From Aeoliella sp052161615 (GTDB taxonomy: Bacteria > Planctomycetota > Planctomycetia > Pirellulales > Lacipirellulaceae): a stretch of DNA of 64,000 bases. A model generated the notes under the pieces. It ran no database searches and was not told the origin of the DNA. It saw nothing but the letters and a program-made list of their open reading frames with translations. The DNA lies in assembly GCF_052161615.1 (NCBI RefSeq), contig NZ_CP197417.1, forward strand, positions 5,332,001 to 5,396,000, read 5' to 3'. How positions within the stretch are numbered: position 1 is the first letter of the stretch; each line of letters begins with the position of its first letter. The translations under genes and the position numbers were made by a program. Below, one piece after another: positions 61,301-64,000 of the stretch.

Positions 61301-64000
61301 ATCACAGCCTGCGTTGCCAAGCAACTTCAACGGCTGGGCTAGAACTTCGACAATGATCTATGACAGCGGGGGAATTGGGGACGGCCGGCTCACCAGCATT
61401 AAGTCGTACTTCGGCACTGGGACTAACGACTACATCGATTCCATCCCGCAGTATACTTTCCGCGGACATGTCCGTGGTGTACTGCAAAACAATGGGACCA
61501 CCCCGTTTGGACCGTATAAGGTGCAAGATATTGATTGGCTGGGACGCACTACGGCGACCGCCGTCTACACCAGCGCACCGGCTTGGCCCACCAACTATGC
61601 GGCGTTCGTAACGAGCACCCCCACGAATCGCAACAACCTTGCCAAGACCTACTACGACAAATTGGGGCGGGTCTATCGCATCGAGCAATTTCCTGGCGTC
61701 GAAGGGGCGAATCATGTCGAGATCAACAACTACTACGATCGTCGCGGTAACCTCGTAGCAACCGGCAATTCGTATGGGGCCCACCAAGAATACGCCTATG
61801 ACGGTGCCGGTCGCCAGTACCAGCAGCGTACGGTCAAGGAATTGAACGTCACCAAGTATTGGAGCGGAGGTTTTAACTACCGCGCACCGGTGCCACAGCC
61901 ACAATTCTTGAATCACACCAGCGGCAGTAGTGAAGTGATTGAGATGCAACACTTGGAGTACTGGGATAATACTGATACTCCGGTTGCCGTGACCAATGTG
62001 ACCGAGCAGCATTCGTTGGAAGTCAATCACGACGACAGTAACGGCCTAGCATTCGGTGACACACCTGGGCAGTTGGTCGATGGCGTTCGTGCAACGGAGT
62101 ATTACTGGTTCGACGAAGCGGATCGGTTGAGGACGATCGCAGATTACGGCTCGGGCGACGGTACTAGTAGTCCTGATTACTGGCAATCTACTGCACCGCC
62201 TGAATACACAGCTGAGCCAAGCGTCAGCACCAGTTACGCATTGTTGACGAAGTTCGGCTATGAAGCAGCCAACGGTCAGCGAGACACAGTCAAAACTTGG
62301 CAAGCTAGCTCGACAACGAACACTACGAAATCGTTTTACGACGATCTAGGGCGTCAGACGTTTGAGGTAGAGAATTGGCAGTCGGGGTACGATCCCACCA
62401 GCAGCATTGGCACCGTTGCGGCGGGTGTAAATCGCACCACGGGCTTTGTTTACAACGGTTTGGGGCAGCCAACTAAACTCACGGCGTACAATAACGGCCC
62501 TAGCGCCAACGTCGATCAGGTCACGGACTATTTTTACACCGATCCGTACGATGCTTCCCTGGTAACATGTACCATCTATCCCGAAGCCAGCACCCGCACG
62601 CCCCAGACCACTTGGGCGACTGCCGCGGATCAAGTGCGGGTGCAGTATAACGTCGATGGATCCATTTCGAAGCGAAAAGACCAGTTGGACATAGAGATGT
62701 CGTATGCCTACGACGCAGGCCGACGAGTGATTCGCGAGGGTGCGACCTCGATACCTGGAACCGTTGATGGGCACGTGAAGGCAATTGGAAAGACCTACGA
62801 CAGCCTTGGGCGGGTCACTCATGTCACTTCATGGGAGAATAGCAACGGCACTGGCGCGGTCCGTAATGAGGTCAAGTACAATTACAACACGGCTGGCGGA
62901 GGCGGGAGTAACGACATTGGACTCGTTCGACGGACGGAGCAGGACCACGGTGGTGCAGTCGGCGGGGGAGAGCCCAGCGTTGGGTATTCCTACGACGAAA
63001 CCGACAGCGGGGACATTCTCACCAATGGGCTTCGCCAGACTCTCGTCACTTATCCCACCACGGCTCGTAAGATTCATATGACCTACGGATCGAACGATAC
63101 AGTCAACGATCGGCTATCCCGCATCGCCACGTTGATTGAGGACGACGGGAACGGTACACCCGATACCGAGCTGGTCGCCTACCAGTACAGCGGAACCAGC
63201 CGAATGGTAAAAACGGATTACACGGAGTTCGACGTAGAATCAAGACTTTACAATCTGGAGAGCGCAGGGACGAACGTCTACAACGGTCTGGACCGCTTTG
63301 GTCGGCAAACCCGTAAAGAGTGGTGGGATTACGATGACAACGTGATGCGTGACCAGTTCTCCTACACGTACGACTTCGCCGGCAACCGATTAACGCGAGA
63401 TAACGTTCTGCGGGCAGCGTTAAACCAAGAGTACACTTACGATGGCCTCCAGCGGCTCCAGTCGAACAACGAATCGACGAGTGCCAAAGATCGGTACTGG
63501 GAACTCGATCAGCTTGGCAACTGGGCGAAGCTCCGCAACGGTACGACCAGTAGCGGGACGCTGCTCGATACACGTACGCACAACCAGGTGAACGAACTGA
63601 CGGCTTCGACGGCGATGGCGACTCCCGCCCACGATGCGGCGGGAAATATGACCACGATCCCCAAACCACGGGACTTGGCGAACGGTTACACGGCGACGTA
63701 CGACGCGTGGAATCGGCTAGTGGAACTTAAAGAGGGAAGTACGGTTCGACAAACCAACCGTTACGACGGTCTTCACCGTAGGATCATCCGCTACCCCGGA
63801 TTGCCCGCAAGCACTGCCTCGACTGCCGTGCATTTCTACTACAACGAGCAATGGCAGTGCCTGGAGGAACGCGTGGGGACGGCTAGCACTGCCAACAAGC
63901 AGTACGTGTGGCATCCCGAGTACATCGATTCGTTAGCGGTGAGCTACGACAACTATGGAAATAGGGCCTACCTCACCCACGACGCCAACTTCAATGTCAC
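58398..64000 (+). CDS. Giant RHS/YD-repeat protein, 5' part (runs off the window)
   Basis: The frame is open from ATG 58398 to the window end, at least 1867 residues, with no stop that I can find on translation. Residues about 22-46 are hydrophobic (signal or anchor). A Pro-rich region and a Cys cluster (QCFDPLECPTCPKSEG) follow. A CGGCGG motif is at about 478-483. From about 760 onwards there are numerous YD-type repeats: TEYDVEGRVTKTIEPGG, LYDARGRVTETRWG, FYDDLGRQTFEVENW and TYDAWNRLVELKEGS. Such repeats form a shell that can enclose a C-terminal toxin. The C-terminus, which would show the cargo, lies outside. Its base composition is less GC-rich than the ribosomal region, which may indicate transfer. 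Confidence 0.9.
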   Translation, partial: MTFATSLARRCLATLANRRIRIGFSTGIKVFLAVWLALPLAVMQEAAASTGPPPGGSNSPPYQEPPKPPVQEPPTQCFDPLECPTCPKSEGIPQSGAAYGSESISQNSGNVMPSRGAQTERSGAFSVATPLGKFVHQISYDSSIQGGQLGESPIMGPKWSSTDAGLALHKALDGTITLKTTASTVRVFKKHPTNETWSAPADFNATLEKLEVGNVYEDRSFGGASAQYVYVLTNLDTGDIYIFDEFASSRALLYERRKRDFPSILHGDRFIYDGSGHVTTAYTAAPQNWQVDYVYTSDYLTSITVSDGSSDVIKVEYTYFDSDLHSADLGSEGDLVQVKDIRYDSAGNPMIRVTQYRYYPVSGSSNGKAHQVKAVYDAAAVERILNAGNSAYNSLPEILAAGDSTDVISGGTPIEIKDFASRSYTYYTSNLNTTAAPTPWDGGANENLNTKYGAQDRPEYDATAQTGMVRTETVNGGCGGCGGSATGITRSFFYLNLNDGAVASNIDPNEVIQITIEDTEDSQGNEVIRHIWGMNFRGVAIREAATIPGKMWCQSKILNASFRVVESRMPSAHTLVDTDSELRNFLNPTGNGGANNTNTVDGSAGVVYYLEYNADGYPTGTRVRQGAGSNNRYYVDAIDWGNGTSGQPKWLPTAQYIFPVANITSRTDSSRINTASYAYYFHDANDTQIKVRKTTLASVDTQNGPTSSTVTYEYFDEQGNLRWYKDGDGYVTYYSHHPNTRKQALVITDINTGTLPAEVGSTGSGVRVAWAGAVPSGTGYDFTRGTTLPTAMNLTSQTEYDVEGRVTKTIEPGGAVHVTKYFANGMARFPYDGSADELPVQVTRTTDAGIVLESYAVDPSSVASSTGTLPTSGKVSLTTYHYNPVNGQLTSTRNYHKLSGTSLGTNYYETSFLYDAMGRRGATSAYVDTNRYQVSAQLYDARGRVTETRWGVATAAPTDYDDLTTIDGSQPALPSNFNGWARTSTMIYDSGGIGDGRLTSIKSYFGTGTNDYIDSIPQYTFRGHVRGVLQNNGTTPFGPYKVQDIDWLGRTTATAVYTSAPAWPTNYAAFVTSTPTNRNNLAKTYYDKLGRVYRIEQFPGVEGANHVEINNYYDRRGNLVATGNSYGAHQEYAYDGAGRQYQQRTVKELNVTKYWSGGFNYRAPVPQPQFLNHTSGSSEVIEMQHLEYWDNTDTPVAVTNVTEQHSLEVNHDDSNGLAFGDTPGQLVDGVRATEYYWFDEADRLRTIADYGSGDGTSSPDYWQSTAPPEYTAEPSVSTSYALLTKFGYEAANGQRDTVKTWQASSTTNTTKSFYDDLGRQTFEVENWQSGYDPTSSIGTVAAGVNRTTGFVYNGLGQPTKLTAYNNGPSANVDQVTDYFYTDPYDASLVTCTIYPEASTRTPQTTWATAADQVRVQYNVDGSISKRKDQLDIEMSYAYDAGRRVIREGATSIPGTVDGHVKAIGKTYDSLGRVTHVTSWENSNGTGAVRNEVKYNYNTAGGGGSNDIGLVRRTEQDHGGAVGGGEPSVGYSYDETDSGDILTNGLRQTLVTYPTTARKIHMTYGSNDTVNDRLSRIATLIEDDGNGTPDTELVAYQYSGTSRMVKTDYTEFDVESRLYNLESAGTNVYNGLDRFGRQTRKEWWDYDDNVMRDQFSYTYDFAGNRLTRDNVLRAALNQEYTYDGLQRLQSNNESTSAKDRYWELDQLGNWAKLRNGTTSSGTLLDTRTHNQVNELTASTAMATPAHDAAGNMTTIPKPRDLANGYTATYDAWNRLVELKEGSTVRQTNRYDGLHRRIIRYPGLPASTASTAVHFYYNEQWQCLEERVGTASTANKQYVWHPEYIDSLAVSYDNYGNRAYLTHDANFNV

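Overview
The window looks like chromosome of a planctomycete, probably of the Pirellula / Lacipirellula group. The evidence is the EF-Tu type, a DUF1570 protease-like protein, a PEP-CTERM protein, several secreted proteins of planctomycete character, a solitary fliG, a CitG-like plus PTPS-like pair, and a giant YD-repeat (RHS) protein. This assignment rests on protein character only; no 16S gene or database search was available.

Region 1 (1-18.8 kb, all minus strand) is a long translation and transcription superoperon. In transcription order it reads tRNA-Thr(UGU), tRNA-Tyr, tRNA-Gly, tRNA-Thr(GGU), tuf, tRNA-Trp, secE, nusG, rplK, rplA, rplJ, rplL, rpoB, rpoC, rpsL, rpsG, a strong terminator, a tautomerase, an EF-G and a partial gene. 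The four-tRNA-tuf-secE-nusG-rplKAJL-rpoBC order matches the thrU-tyrU-glyT-thrT-tufB region of E. coli. Oddities are an acidic N-terminal extension of about 150 residues on NusG, an EF-Tu without the usual RGITI switch I, an EF-G without the usual domain IV loop, Arg at residue 88 of S12, and hairpin-forming repeats between several genes.

Region 2 (18.9-33 kb) is housekeeping and accessory metabolism: an LDH/MDH-family dehydrogenase with a YghZ-like reductase, a winged-helix protein with a histone-H1-like tail, an SDR-DUF2867 protein, a DtxR/MntR regulator, an operon of haloalkane-dehalogenase-like hydrolase, CitG-like and PTPS-like proteins (possibly linked to tetrahydromethanopterin), fliG, a two-gene nucleotidyltransferase unit, kdsB and an RmlD-like reductase. 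A candidate small RNA with its own promoter and terminator lies at about 24.0-24.3 kb.

Region 3 (33-47.2 kb) holds a zinc-ribbon membrane protein, an M24 peptidase with folC, a DUF2007 protein, an SMP-30 protein, ychF, and secreted TPR, DUF1570, unknown and HEAT-repeat proteins. The gaps, mostly between convergent genes, carry a palindromic repeat family whose stems show compensatory changes.

Region 4 (47.2-64 kb) is looser and more accessory: gene-poor stretches, a PEP-CTERM protein, type II secretion gspD-gspE, and divergent from them a 912-residue secreted protein followed by a giant RHS/YD-repeat gene running off the window. This secretion-plus-RHS arrangement is the best candidate here for an undescribed functional unit.
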